From Desulfurococcales archaeon (lineage in GTDB: Archaea > Thermoproteota > Thermoprotei_A > Sulfolobales > NBVN01), in contig JAGGUC010000111.1 of the NCBI GenBank assembly GCA_021158735.1, positions 1 through 16,204 of the forward strand: a DNA stretch of 16,204 nt, written 5' to 3'. Positions 6,853 to 14,781 of this stretch are shown here, piece by piece; position 1 is the stretch's first letter; every line of letters begins with the position of its first letter. A program made the translations under genes and the position numbers. Under the pieces are notes generated by a model. That model ran no database searches. It saw nothing but the letters and a program-made list of their open reading frames with translations, and had not been told where the DNA came from.

Positions 6853-7159
6853 ATTATTACAGCTATTACTCCAATAATATATACTGGTTAAACAAGGTAT
6901 AAAACTTTCTATATTTCTAGTTCACTGACCTCCTCAAAACTCCTCTAGACCTCCAGTACTGCACTACCCGTAATCTATTATTTGATAGTACCTCACCTTT
7001 TACGAAGAGTCCACATACATGCACCTAACATCCTCACAGGAAACCATACTGTTAGCAGATAACATTGGCTTACTGCATATGTCAGGCTTTTAGGAATTAG
7101 GAAGAAATCAGAACAATCAAATAAGTTGCTGAAGCAAGCCTTCTATTACGTACATTCTC

Positions 7160-7273
7160 TTAAGTTATTGTAAATACTCTACTTAGCCTCTCAGCATACT
7201 GAACTGTTTCCATTACAAGGTTTATGAGGTCTTGAGCACTGATCGGGACCAAGGGAATACCAGCCTTCATCAT
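7160..7273 (-). CDS. Possible 37-residue ORF, unknown
   Basis: ATG-ATG to TAA; it contains GIPLVPISAQDLINLVMETV and ends in SRVFTIT. The coding-like reading extends a few codons upstream of the ATG, in the same frame as the thioredoxin-CcdA gene after its stop. It may be the tail of a lost gene. No clear SD. Confidence 0.2.
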   Translation of the reverse strand: MMKAGIPLVPISAQDLINLVMETVQYAERLSRVFTIT

Positions 7274-7327
7274 ATGATTTCCATGTACGATATATTGTAC
7301 TTTTGTTAAGTTTCTGTGGTGAGTCGC

Positions 7328-8452
7328 TCAAACTAAGGTTTCGATAGCTAAGTACACGCTCACCGAGGTCAGTACAATTCCCTGAATCAGCAGTCCTGAC
7401 CTACTGCTTAAGTACTTCCGCAACTTAAGCCCAACCGCCCTGCCAGTAATTAGTGATACCGCATAGGGTATCGAGTAGGCAGCAGTGAATGCCAGTGCTG
7501 AGGCGAGGGCTGGTAAGGGTTCCCTGCTCGCGTAGGCTAGTGCGGCAACGAGAAATGGTAGGGAGCACTGAAGCCCTAAGACAGGTAGTAATCCTCTGAT
7601 CCTGCTTGAGTAACGAAGGATCGGCTCCGAGCCAGCTAAGTTCATTAGACCCCATGAGAGTGTGAGTGCCGCAGCCAGGAGCACTACTGGCGTGTAGAGA
7701 TCCACCTTGACATAGCCTGAGGAGAGGTACAGGAGTGAGAGGAGGATTCCTCCAGCAGTAGTGAGGGCGGCGAGTGAAGCCGCTTGCATGAGCATACTTC
7801 TCCATACTTTCCTTGCTGTACGCTCCCTGCCAGCCGAGGTAGCGACGGTCAGCATTAGAGGCAGGCTGCAGGGACTGAAAGCACTAATTAAACCTAAGGT
7901 AGCAGGCACAGCAATAGCCTGAAATAGTGAGCACCCTTCAACACTGGTATCCTCCCTCACCTCATTGTCAGCCCTCCTGCCCATGAAGAGTGAAAGCTCA
8001 ATGAATTCCTTAAGACCTTCGTACTGGTTACCGCGGAAGGTCCCCAAGTGCCTCGCAATAATCTCACCATCAACTAAGAATATGAATGTAGGGGTTCCCG
8101 GTACTCCAAGGCTCTTAAGTACCTTCATAGCTTCCCCAGGGTCACTTAAGATGAAGGGTGTTATATGAACCTTGACAAAGGATACATCAGTCACCTCAGT
8201 GGATAACTTCTTGAATGCAGGCTCGACTACCTGGCATGCAGGGCAGCCCTCCTTAGTGATCATGAGGAGCACAGCATCCCCCTCCTCGAAATACTTCTTT
8301 AAGCCCTCAACACTGTAAACTTCAATAACACCTCCAGCTCTAAAGGACTCAGACAGCGCGGGGATAACTAAGTAGTGGAGCAGGAGGAGAATAATCCACA
8401 CAGTACACAGCAGTGCCGCAAACTTACTTACTGACCTACTACCTAACCTCAA
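7328..8452 (-). CDS. Membrane thioredoxin-CcdA (DsbD-like) fusion protein
   Basis: 374 residues. An N-terminal membrane anchor (about 11-32) is followed by a thioredoxin domain with redox pair CPAC (70-73) and cis-proline segment VPGTPTF (117-123). Then come about six membrane helices (about 175-372) of the CcdA/DsbD type. The signature SAFSPCSLPLM (C195) matches the first-half cysteine-proline motif, and LQCSLP (C296) fits the partner cysteine in the second half. Such proteins pass electrons from cytoplasmic thioredoxin through the membrane to an outward-facing thioredoxin domain. Here that domain precedes the channel, the reverse of DsbD's transporter-then-thioredoxin order. The TTG start at 8452 is supported by an SD, GAGGTG (8462-8467, minus strand), 9 bases upstream and by an in-frame TAG just before. 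Substrate unknown: extracytoplasmic disulfide repair or cytochrome maturation are options. Confidence 0.85.
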   Translation of the reverse strand: MRLGSRSVSKFAALLCTVWIILLLLHYLVIPALSESFRAGGVIEVYSVEGLKKYFEEGDAVLLMITKEGCPACQVVEPAFKKLSTEVTDVSFVKVHITPFILSDPGEAMKVLKSLGVPGTPTFIFLVDGEIIARHLGTFRGNQYEGLKEFIELSLFMGRRADNEVREDTSVEGCSLFQAIAVPATLGLISAFSPCSLPLMLTVATSAGRERTARKVWRSMLMQAASLAALTTAGGILLSLLYLSSGYVKVDLYTPVVLLAAALTLSWGLMNLAGSEPILRYSSRIRGLLPVLGLQCSLPFLVAALAYASREPLPALASALAFTAAYSIPYAVSLITGRAVGLKLRKYLSSRSGLLIQGIVLTSVSVYLAIETLV

Positions 8453-8590
8453 GCACTACCACACCTCACATATTGCAAAATAGTATCTTACAGGCAGTAA
8501 TATTAATGGGAGAGGTTGAGGTAATCGATATTATATTATCCTAGTAAGATAACTGATCGGTGATACCCCACGTTCACCCTGAGTAGTAAG
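8453..8590. promoter_or_regulatory. Divergent intergenic region between thioredoxin-CcdA and the peptidase
   Basis: It carries an SD, GAGGTG (minus strand, 8462-8467), for the TTG start at 8452. TAATATTA-like sequence near 8496-8505 could serve that gene. TTATATTA (8531-8538) suits the plus-strand peptidase, placing its transcript start near 8560. No SD is seen within 15 bases of the peptidase GTG. Confidence 0.4.
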
Positions 8591-10162
8591 GTGGACAAAT
8601 TATTCAGTAGGTGGGACAGGCCTGACTCACCCGGTTGCGCCTTAGGCATCATAAAGGATGGAGAGATCATCTACAAGCGCGGGTACGGGTCAGCAAACCT
8701 CGAGTATGGAGTACCCATCACCTCTAAAACAGTCTTCAGGATAGGGTCAACCTCGAAACAGTTCACAGCTTTCTGCACAGCACTACTGGCATGGCGTAAG
8801 GATATCTCGCTTGATGATGATGTAAGGGAGTACATACCTGAGCTACCTAAGTTCGAGAAGCCCATAAAGGTGAAGAACCTAATACACCACACTAGCGGAC
8901 TCCCAGACTACCTCGAGTTGATGGAGCTTGCTGGCATGAGCCATGAAGTCAACTACAGTTCTGAGGATGTCATCGATGTTCTGTCGAGGCTTAGGGGACT
9001 TAACTTCACCCCGGGTGAGAAGTACTCCTACAGCAACACAAATTACTTCCTCCTGGGCATCATAGTTGAGAGGGTGACTGGTAAGACACTCAGCAGGTTT
9101 GCTGAAGAAAACATATTTAAGCCGTTAGGCATGGAGAACACACACTTCCATGACGATCACACACTCATAGTTAAGAACCGAGCGGTCGGGTACGCACCAC
9201 GGGATGATGGCTTCAGAATACATGAAACAATGCTTGACATCGTAGGTGATGGGGGAGTATTTACAACCGTCGAGGACCTCTACATCTGGGACCAGAACTT
9301 CTACAAGAACAGGTTAGAAGGTGGTGACGAAATCATAAGAATGATGCTCACTCCCGGAAGGCTAAGTAGCGGAGAGGAGATCAAGTATGCCTTCGGCCTG
9401 ATCATTGATGAGTATAGAGGACTAAGGATCGTGCATCACGGAGGTGCGTTCGTAGGGTTCAGAGCTGAGATGATGAGGTTCCCTGAACAGAAGTTTACGG
9501 TGATATGCCTCTGCAACCTCGCCACGATCAGCCCAACAAAATTAGCTAAGAAGGTAGCTGACATTTGCTTAAGCCAGTACTTCACTAAGGAATTACCCAC
9601 CCTGAGACCTGTTGTGCTACCTCACCACAAGATCCAAAGACTGGCCGGAGTGTACGCTAATCCTGATGCAGGACTGGCATGCTGGGTGGATGCTGAAGAA
9701 GGTGGATTAGTACTGAATATGTACGGACTTAAACTGAAGTTAATCCCCGTAGGTGAGGCAGTATTCAGAACACCTGATGACTCTCCCGTGGAACTGTCTG
9801 TGGAGTTCAAGATCGGTGAGGGCATGCTCTCATCAATGACCATTAAGTTCCGTGATGAGGAGGAGGTACTCAGGCGTGTGGAGCCGCCCTCGCCGCCAGC
9901 TATTGAGTTAGAGGAGTACGTAGGCATCTACTACAGTAGTGAGTTAAGAACCTACTACAGAGTTGGTGTAAGTAAGGGCAGGCTCTTATTTAAGCATAGG
10001 GGAGCTCCTAAGGCTCCTTTGAAGTCAGTTATGAGAGACATCTTCGTAGTCACTGACCCGTATGTGATGGTTCGCTTCATAAGGCGTAGGGACGGAGAGG
10101 TTATGGGGTTCAAAGTAGCTACTGGCAGGTCGAGGGGGGTCTACTTCGAAAAAATTACTTAA
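8591..10162 (+). CDS. Pab87-like CubicO serine peptidase (beta-lactamase fold), probable D-peptide hydrolase
   Basis: 523 residues. The penicillin-binding-protein/beta-lactamase fold occupies about 1-330. The catalytic set is visible: S-x-x-K at S53-TS-K56 (IGSTSKQF), Y-x-N at Y147-S-N149, and HHGG at 282-285 in place of KTG. The HHTSGLPDY segment (99-107) is typical of class C/CubicO members. The remaining 190 residues hold two similar beta-rich stretches opening with IQRLAGVYANP (about 343) and LEEYVGIYYSS (about 441), like the lipocalin-type domain of archaeal Pab87, which acts on D-residue-containing peptides. No signal peptide or membrane helix is seen, so the protein is probably cytoplasmic. 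GTG 8591 is chosen because TGA closes the frame at 8561 with no other start between. It ends 44 bases from the convergent D-aminoacylase gene, supporting a role in D-peptide breakdown. Esterase activity is an alternative. Confidence 0.85.
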   Translation: MDKLFSRWDRPDSPGCALGIIKDGEIIYKRGYGSANLEYGVPITSKTVFRIGSTSKQFTAFCTALLAWRKDISLDDDVREYIPELPKFEKPIKVKNLIHHTSGLPDYLELMELAGMSHEVNYSSEDVIDVLSRLRGLNFTPGEKYSYSNTNYFLLGIIVERVTGKTLSRFAEENIFKPLGMENTHFHDDHTLIVKNRAVGYAPRDDGFRIHETMLDIVGDGGVFTTVEDLYIWDQNFYKNRLEGGDEIIRMMLTPGRLSSGEEIKYAFGLIIDEYRGLRIVHHGGAFVGFRAEMMRFPEQKFTVICLCNLATISPTKLAKKVADICLSQYFTKELPTLRPVVLPHHKIQRLAGVYANPDAGLACWVDAEEGGLVLNMYGLKLKLIPVGEAVFRTPDDSPVELSVEFKIGEGMLSSMTIKFRDEEEVLRRVEPPSPPAIELEEYVGIYYSSELRTYYRVGVSKGRLLFKHRGAPKAPLKSVMRDIFVVTDPYVMVRFIRRRDGEVMGFKVATGRSRGVYFEKIT

Positions 10163-10206
10163 AAATACTTACTATTTAACATCACCTGGCATCAGTAAAT
10201 CAGGCA

Positions 10207-11877
10207 CTACTGGTGCTTGAGCACCTTCCCAGGGAGCTCCCCAGTGTGCTCGCCTTCATCAACCACTAAGACTCCGTTAACTAGGACGTAGCGCACTCCC
10301 TCAGGGTACCTGCAGGGGGATGCATACGTAGCCTTACACTCAATCTTCCTTGGGTCGAAGACTACTATGTCTGCAGCAAACCCTTCCTTAATCAACCCCC
10401 TATCCTTAAGTCCTAGGAACTGAGCTGGGAGAGAAGTTGCCTTCCTGACGGCCTCCTCTAGTGAGAAGATACGTAACTCCCTTACGTAGCGCTGGAACAG
10501 CTTAGGGTACGTTCCGTAGGACCTAGGGTGCAGCCCCCTACACCCCTCGTCCGCCGACGCATCAGTTGAAACTGCAGTCCATGATTGCTTCAGCACGGCA
10601 ATTATGTCCTCCTCCCTCATATCACCGATGCACACCCTGGTCTCACCGTCATCAGCAATGTAGAGCTTCCTCATGGCCTCCCACGGATCCTCAACTTCCA
10701 AGATCTCAGCTACTTCACTAAAGTTCTTCCAGACTAGGTCGGGCCTTGATTTAGAGTATACTATTCTGTGGTAGGTCCTGGGGTCCCAAACGATGGGGTA
10801 CGGTGACCCCCTCCTGCCGAGTACCTTCCGCATTTCTTCATTACGCTTGAGTTCCTGGTAAAGCCTCTTCTTTGCTTCCTCCTTGATCTCCTCCCACTTT
10901 ACATCGTCTTTAAAGTACTTGAGCAGCTCCTCCCTACTGACTGGGTCTGGCACGAGTAGCTCACCTAGATTACATACAGCAGCCGACTCCCAGGGGTAGC
11001 AGTCACAGATCATTTCAACGCCTTCCTTCCTTGCCTCCTCAATCAGTCTTACTGTCTCATACACCTTCCCCCAGTTCCGGTACCCGCATGCTTTATGGTG
11101 TGATATGCAGCATGGGACACCAGCTAGCCTACATATTCTGATGTGCTCCCTCACCGCCTCGATCAGGTAGTCATCCTCACTCCTTATGTGTGACATGTAT
11201 ACTCCACCATACTCAGCAACAACCTTCAGCAACTCCACGATCTCCACTACAGTAGCGTTGCATTGAGGGTAGTACTCTAAGCCGGTAGTCATGCCGAAGG
11301 CTCCGTCCTTCATTGCCTCCCGAACCATGGATTTTATCTCCTTAAGTTCCTCCTCCGTAGGCTCAACGCGATCCGGGTCACTCATAACGCTCTCCCTGAC
11401 CGTGCCGAACCCTATGAATGGTGCTATATTCACACTCACGCCAGCATTCTCGACACGGGACATCCATTCATGCATGGTTAGCCAGTCGATCTCCACTAAC
11501 TCACTGATAACGCCTGCCCTAACTGCCTTAGCCACGCGCTCCCTGAACCTCTCTCTCAAACCTTCACTCAGGGGGGCTGCTGAGTACCCGCAATTACCAG
11601 TAGCTACGGTAGTTATACCCTGCATGACGAGGTTCTTGGCGGTTCTATTGAGCAGTATTGAGCCAGCCATCTCGATCATGTCAGAGTGGTTGTGGAGGTC
11701 TATGAAGCCTGGGGCAACTACTAAGCCATCAGCATTTACTACTCTGTCAGCTTCCTCAGTGACTACCCTGCTTACCCTGACGATCCTGCCGTCCTTTACC
11801 CCTACATCAGCCCTGAACCAAGGATTACCCGTTCCATCAACCACTAAGCCGTTCTTAATAAGTACGTCCAACACCAT
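10207..11877 (-). CDS. N-acyl-D-amino-acid deacylase (D-aminoacylase)
   Basis: Amidohydrolase-superfamily enzyme releasing D-amino acids from N-acyl derivatives; zinc-dependent, cytoplasmic. Over 556 residues the family motifs appear in order: APGFIDLHNHSD (H62, H64), TGNCGYSAAP (metal-bridging C96), TTGLEY (198-202), MSHIRSE (H230), SHHKACG (259-265), STDAS (catalytic-type D439) and HPRSYGTYPK (450-459). The small beta-sandwich domain is built from both ends (LIKNGLVVDGTG near the start; VLVNGVLVVDEGEHTG near the end). The length is somewhat above the roughly 480-530 typical of bacterial enzymes. ATG 11877 follows an SD, AGGTGG (11885-11890), by 7 bases, and the gene lies 30 bases after oppF as last of the operon. 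Its place beside oligopeptide permease genes and a Pab87-like peptidase suggests use of imported D-amino-acid material. A related D-hydantoinase or dipeptidase activity is less likely. Confidence 0.93.
   Translation of the reverse strand: MVLDVLIKNGLVVDGTGNPWFRADVGVKDGRIVRVSRVVTEEADRVVNADGLVVAPGFIDLHNHSDMIEMAGSILLNRTAKNLVMQGITTVATGNCGYSAAPLSEGLRERFRERVAKAVRAGVISELVEIDWLTMHEWMSRVENAGVSVNIAPFIGFGTVRESVMSDPDRVEPTEEELKEIKSMVREAMKDGAFGMTTGLEYYPQCNATVVEIVELLKVVAEYGGVYMSHIRSEDDYLIEAVREHIRICRLAGVPCCISHHKACGYRNWGKVYETVRLIEEARKEGVEMICDCYPWESAAVCNLGELLVPDPVSREELLKYFKDDVKWEEIKEEAKKRLYQELKRNEEMRKVLGRRGSPYPIVWDPRTYHRIVYSKSRPDLVWKNFSEVAEILEVEDPWEAMRKLYIADDGETRVCIGDMREEDIIAVLKQSWTAVSTDASADEGCRGLHPRSYGTYPKLFQRYVRELRIFSLEEAVRKATSLPAQFLGLKDRGLIKEGFAADIVVFDPRKIECKATYASPCRYPEGVRYVLVNGVLVVDEGEHTGELPGKVLKHQ
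10212..10225. repeat. Short hairpin at the convergent gene ends
   Basis: GGTGC (10212-10216) and GCACC (10221-10225) flank a TTGA loop within the last codons of the D-aminoacylase gene, about 50 bases after the peptidase stop. It could help end either transcript; it lies in coding sequence and may be chance. Confidence 0.25.
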
Positions 11878-11884
11878 TCAAGCA

Positions 11885-11890
11885 CCACCT
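11885..11890 (-). promoter_or_regulatory. Shine-Dalgarno of the D-aminoacylase gene
   Basis: AGGTGG on the minus strand, 7 bases from the ATG at 11877. It supports that start and translation from the shared opp transcript. Confidence 0.6.
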
Positions 11891-11907
11891 AAGAAAGTCA
11901 TAGGGGG

Positions 11908-12942
11908 CTAGCTAACCCTAGACTCCGTAATTATCTTCCAGAGACCGCTAGTGTACTCAGACAAGTCTAGCTCCTCAGCCCTATGGCATGCTACGTAGTG
12001 ACCTCCTCCAACGTCCTTCAGCACTGGCTCCTTAGTCCTGCACCTGCTTATTGCATAAGGGCACCTCGGGTGAAACCTACATCCTGGCGGAGGATTTATT
12101 GGGCTGGGCGGCTCACCGCGTACGAGTGAGAACCTCTTAACGTACCTGACCTCGGGGTTGGGTATGGGTGCTGCCGACAGCAGTGTTGCTGTGTAGGGGT
12201 GCTTAGCATTGTAGAATAGCTCGTCAGCTTCAGCGATCTCAACTAGCTTACCTAGGTACATGACCGCTATTCTGTCACTGACGTACCTGACAGTCAGTAG
12301 GTCGTGAGATATGAATATGTATGTTAGGTTAAGGTCATGCTGAAGCTTGACAAGGAGGTTCAAGATCTGTGCCTGAATCGAGACATCCAGCGATGACGTC
12401 GGCTCATCGAGAACTACGAGGTCCGGATTAAGTATTATAGCCCTAGCTATAGCTACCCTCTGTTGCTGACCGCCGCTCAACTGGTGAGGGTACTTCTTCA
12501 TGTGCTCCTTCCCGAGCCCAACCTTCTGCAGTATGTCCAGAACCCTCCTCCTCACTTCCTCCCGGTCTTTGATTCCGTGAACAATGAGAGGTCTCCTGAG
12601 GGTCTCCTCAATACTCATTCTCGGGTTCAGCGATGCTGACGGGTCCTGAAACACTATCCCCATACGCCTCCGGTACTTCCTGAGTTCCTTCTTACTAACA
12701 CCAACTATGTCGGTGCCGTCGAAGTAGATCTTGCCTGTTGTAGGGTCTATGAGGCGCAGGATCAGTTTAGCCAAAGTAGTCTTCCCAGATCCTGACTCCC
12801 CTACAATGCCTAAGGTCTCACCTTTGAAGACCTGGAACGTTACATCATCAACAGCTCTTATCCAGTCTGGCTTCTTAAAAAACCCCTTCTTAACTGGGAA
12901 GTACTTCCTCAGGCCCTCAACAGTCACTAATGGCTCCACCAC
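11908..12942 (-). CDS. oppF: Oligopeptide ABC transporter ATPase, OppF/DppF type
   Basis: Second ATPase subunit of a peptide importer, on the cytoplasmic face. Complete nucleotide-binding motifs: Walker A GESGSGKTT, Q-loop FQDPSASLNPR, signature LSGGQQQR, Walker B VVLDEP with D-loop SSLD, and switch HD (ISHD). The C-terminal extension carries the four-cysteine set C-x6-C-x6-C and a later C (GCRFHPRCPYAISRC ... ACHR) found in Opp/Dpp ATPases, known to bind a 4Fe-4S cluster in characterised members. 344 residues is the usual size. GTG at 12942 is chosen because a perfect SD, GGAGGTGAT, ends 5 bases upstream; a second GTG follows immediately. The gene follows oppD with 6 bases between stop and start. 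Opp and Dpp families cannot be told apart from sequence alone, so the symbol is by type. Confidence 0.93.
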   Translation of the reverse strand: MVEPLVTVEGLRKYFPVKKGFFKKPDWIRAVDDVTFQVFKGETLGIVGESGSGKTTLAKLILRLIDPTTGKIYFDGTDIVGVSKKELRKYRRRMGIVFQDPSASLNPRMSIEETLRRPLIVHGIKDREEVRRRVLDILQKVGLGKEHMKKYPHQLSGGQQQRVAIARAIILNPDLVVLDEPTSSLDVSIQAQILNLLVKLQHDLNLTYIFISHDLLTVRYVSDRIAVMYLGKLVEIAEADELFYNAKHPYTATLLSAAPIPNPEVRYVKRFSLVRGEPPSPINPPPGCRFHPRCPYAISRCRTKEPVLKDVGGGHYVACHRAEELDLSEYTSGLWKIITESRVS

Positions 12943-12947
12943 CCCCT

Positions 12948-12956
12948 ATCACCTCC
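12948..12956 (-). promoter_or_regulatory. Perfect Shine-Dalgarno overlapping the oppD stop
   Basis: GGAGGTGAT, fully complementary to the archaeal 16S 3' end, includes the TGA of oppD and lies 5 bases before the oppF GTG. It fixes the oppF start and suggests translational coupling. Confidence 0.75.
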
Positions 12957-13923
12957 GCAGGTAGCAAGCTACGTAGTGGTTTGGCTCAACTTCGGTTAGT
13001 GGTGGTTCCTCTTTCTTGCATTTCTCCATTGCGTGAGGGCACCTAGGATGGAACCTACAGCCAGGAGGCGGCTCGATCAGGTTCGGCGGCTGCCCAGGAA
13101 TTACGTAGAGTTGCTCCTTCCTCTTAGTCCCTATGGGTAGGCACTTCATGAGCCCCCTAGTGTAGGGGTGCACAGGATTTCTGAAGACCTCCCTCACAGG
13201 CCCTAACTCAACGATCTTCCCAGCATACATGACCGCAACCCTATTACAGACCTCTGCAACAAGCCCGAAATTATGTGTAATTAAAACCATAGACATCCTC
13301 CGCTCTCTCTTAATATTCATTAGGAGGTTTAGAAGCTGTGCTTGAACAGTGACGTCGACCGAGGTCGTCGGCTCGTCGGCGAGTAGTAGCTTAGGCTCAC
13401 AGGAGATCATCATGGCGATCATGGATCTCTGCCTCATGCCACCGCTTAGTACGTGCGGGTAGTTCCTGGCCCTCACCTCCGGGTCGGGCATCCTGACCTT
13501 CCCTATGAGCTCGACAGCCCTTCTCCACGCGCTCCTGCCGTCCATGTTGAAGTGAATTACTGGTGGTTCAGCGATCTGGAACCCGATAGTGAATACTGGG
13601 TTCAGTGAGTTCATGGGGTTCTGAAATATCATGGCTATTTCCTTTCCGCGGATCTTCCGCATCTCGCTCTCAGGGAGCTTAAGGAGGTCTGTCCCTCTGT
13701 AAATGATCTTGCCGCCGACGATCTCTCCTGGGTAGGGTACGAGCCTAATAATAGATAGGGCCAGGGTTGACTTGCCGCAGCCTGACTCACCCACAACACA
13801 GAAGGTCTCGTCCTTATATACCTCGAAGCTAACACCATCTACAGCCCGCACTAACCCAGCACTAGTCCTGTAGTACGTTTTGAGATCCACCACACGTAGT
13901 AGGGGGTCAGTCACATTACTCAC
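12949..13923 (-). CDS. oppD: Oligopeptide ABC transporter ATPase, OppD/DppD type
   Basis: First ATPase of the importer, pairing with OppF. Motifs: Walker A GESGCGKST, Q-loop FQNPMNSLNP, signature LSGGMRQR, Walker B LLLADEP with D-loop TTSVD (more often TTALD), and H-loop ITHN (more often THD). DVTVQAQLLNLL after the D-loop is the OppD hallmark. The C-terminal cysteine cluster GCRFHPRCPHAMEKC and final HYVAC repeats the OppF arrangement. 324 residues, normal length. GTG 13923 starts 3 bases after the oppC stop; GGTG at the end of oppC can serve as SD. The D-loop and H-loop changes are conservative and the ATPase should be active. Confidence 0.94.
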   Translation of the reverse strand: MSNVTDPLLRVVDLKTYYRTSAGLVRAVDGVSFEVYKDETFCVVGESGCGKSTLALSIIRLVPYPGEIVGGKIIYRGTDLLKLPESEMRKIRGKEIAMIFQNPMNSLNPVFTIGFQIAEPPVIHFNMDGRSAWRRAVELIGKVRMPDPEVRARNYPHVLSGGMRQRSMIAMMISCEPKLLLADEPTTSVDVTVQAQLLNLLMNIKRERRMSMVLITHNFGLVAEVCNRVAVMYAGKIVELGPVREVFRNPVHPYTRGLMKCLPIGTKRKEQLYVIPGQPPNLIEPPPGCRFHPRCPHAMEKCKKEEPPLTEVEPNHYVACYLRR

Positions 13924-13926
13924 CTC

Positions 13927-14781
13927 TCACACCTTAAGCTTAGGATCTAGTATGTCCCTCAGCCCATCCCCAAGCAGGTTGAACCCGAGGCAGGTAATAA
14001 CAATGAATATTCCGGGGAAGCTGGAGACCCATGGAGCTCTAGGTAGTTGCGGCATACCATTGGACACCATGGCACCCCAGTCAGGTGTTGGTGGCTGAGC
14101 ACCGAAGCCTAGGAAGCTCAGGGCAGTAGTGGAGAGTATTGCTGAAGGTATCGATAGTGCAGCTATGACTATGATCGTGGGGATGACGTTCGGGAGGAGG
14201 TACCTCAACATTATATTTAGGTCTGACTCACCTATAGCTCTTGCCGCGAGCACGAACTCCCTATTTACTAAGGACTGGACTTTCGCCCTAACGATCCTAG
14301 TGAATGTTGGCCAGCTCACAATAGCAACCGCAGTGACTACATTGACTAAGCCAGGACCTATGAGTGTGACTACCCCGAGTGCGAGCACTAGTGGTGGGAA
14401 AGCCCACACCATGTCAGTTACGGCAGAGATCACCTTATCGACCTTACCACCATAGTACCCTGCTAGCACCCCCAGCGTAACACCTATTGCAGCCTCAATA
14501 AATACGACCAGCATCCCCACCCACAGAGCTATCCTCGCACCATATACCACCCTGCTGAATACGTCCCTCCCCAGCTCATCCGTACCGAATAGGTGTTGCA
14601 GCGAGGGGGGCTGTAGCCTGTTCTGTGGGTCCACCTCAGCGTAGTGTTTTGGAGCAATTACTGGTGCCCCGATGGCCAGAGCTACGATGAAGAGTATTAT
14701 GAAGAATCCAACCCTGGAGTACTTGTTCTGAAGTATTGGCTCGATCCACTCCCTCAGCCTAGCTAGAGCATCCATAGACAT
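13927..14781 (-). CDS. oppC: Oligopeptide ABC transporter permease, OppC/DppC type
   Basis: 284-residue membrane subunit. A first helix (about 24-44, GFFIILFIVALAIGAPVIAP) is followed by the characteristic HLFGTDELGRDVFSRVVYGAR segment (about 64-84) of OppC permeases. A run of five more hydrophobic helices and the EAA-type loop with AARAIGESDLNIMLRYLLPN (about 179-198), which docks on the ATPases, come after. LSTTALSFLGFGAQPPTPDWG near the C-terminus is also typical. The ATG at 14781 shares its A with the oppB TGA (TGATG), implying coupled translation. No lesion seen. Confidence 0.94.
   Translation of the reverse strand: MSMDALARLREWIEPILQNKYSRVGFFIILFIVALAIGAPVIAPKHYAEVDPQNRLQPPSLQHLFGTDELGRDVFSRVVYGARIALWVGMLVVFIEAAIGVTLGVLAGYYGGKVDKVISAVTDMVWAFPPLVLALGVVTLIGPGLVNVVTAVAIVSWPTFTRIVRAKVQSLVNREFVLAARAIGESDLNIMLRYLLPNVIPTIIVIAALSIPSAILSTTALSFLGFGAQPPTPDWGAMVSNGMPQLPRAPWVSSFPGIFIVITCLGFNLLGDGLRDILDPKLKV

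Larger units (their letters stand above)
5865..7159. other. AT-rich decayed island
   Basis: This stretch is visibly richer in A+T than its flanks and holds no intact recognisable gene. It begins where the metal ATPase is cut off. It contains a possible 41-codon ORF (5934-6059) and a short coding-like run at 6180-6290 in the frame of 6390 (reads VAKVWTERKLHRKYYKLKNL, then TAG). A small TTTCGC/GCGAAA inverted repeat (6125-6148), the unknown ORF ending at 6782 and the compound inverted repeat 6782-6852 follow. Bases 6853-7159 show TATA-like runs but no gene I can support. It may be a scar of deletion or a lost mobile element; no transposase or target duplication was recognised. Confidence 0.5.

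Noticed and set aside
6783..6902. 40-codon open frame continuing in frame past the TAA at 6780-6782
   Set aside because: The length is not unusual by chance, and the nested stems explain the sequence better; it reads as a Tyr/Asn-rich tail of no known family.
11291..11911. 206-residue plus-strand ORF
   Set aside because: It is antisense to the D-aminoacylase gene, serine/threonine-rich as typical of a shadow frame, and has no SD or recognised motif.
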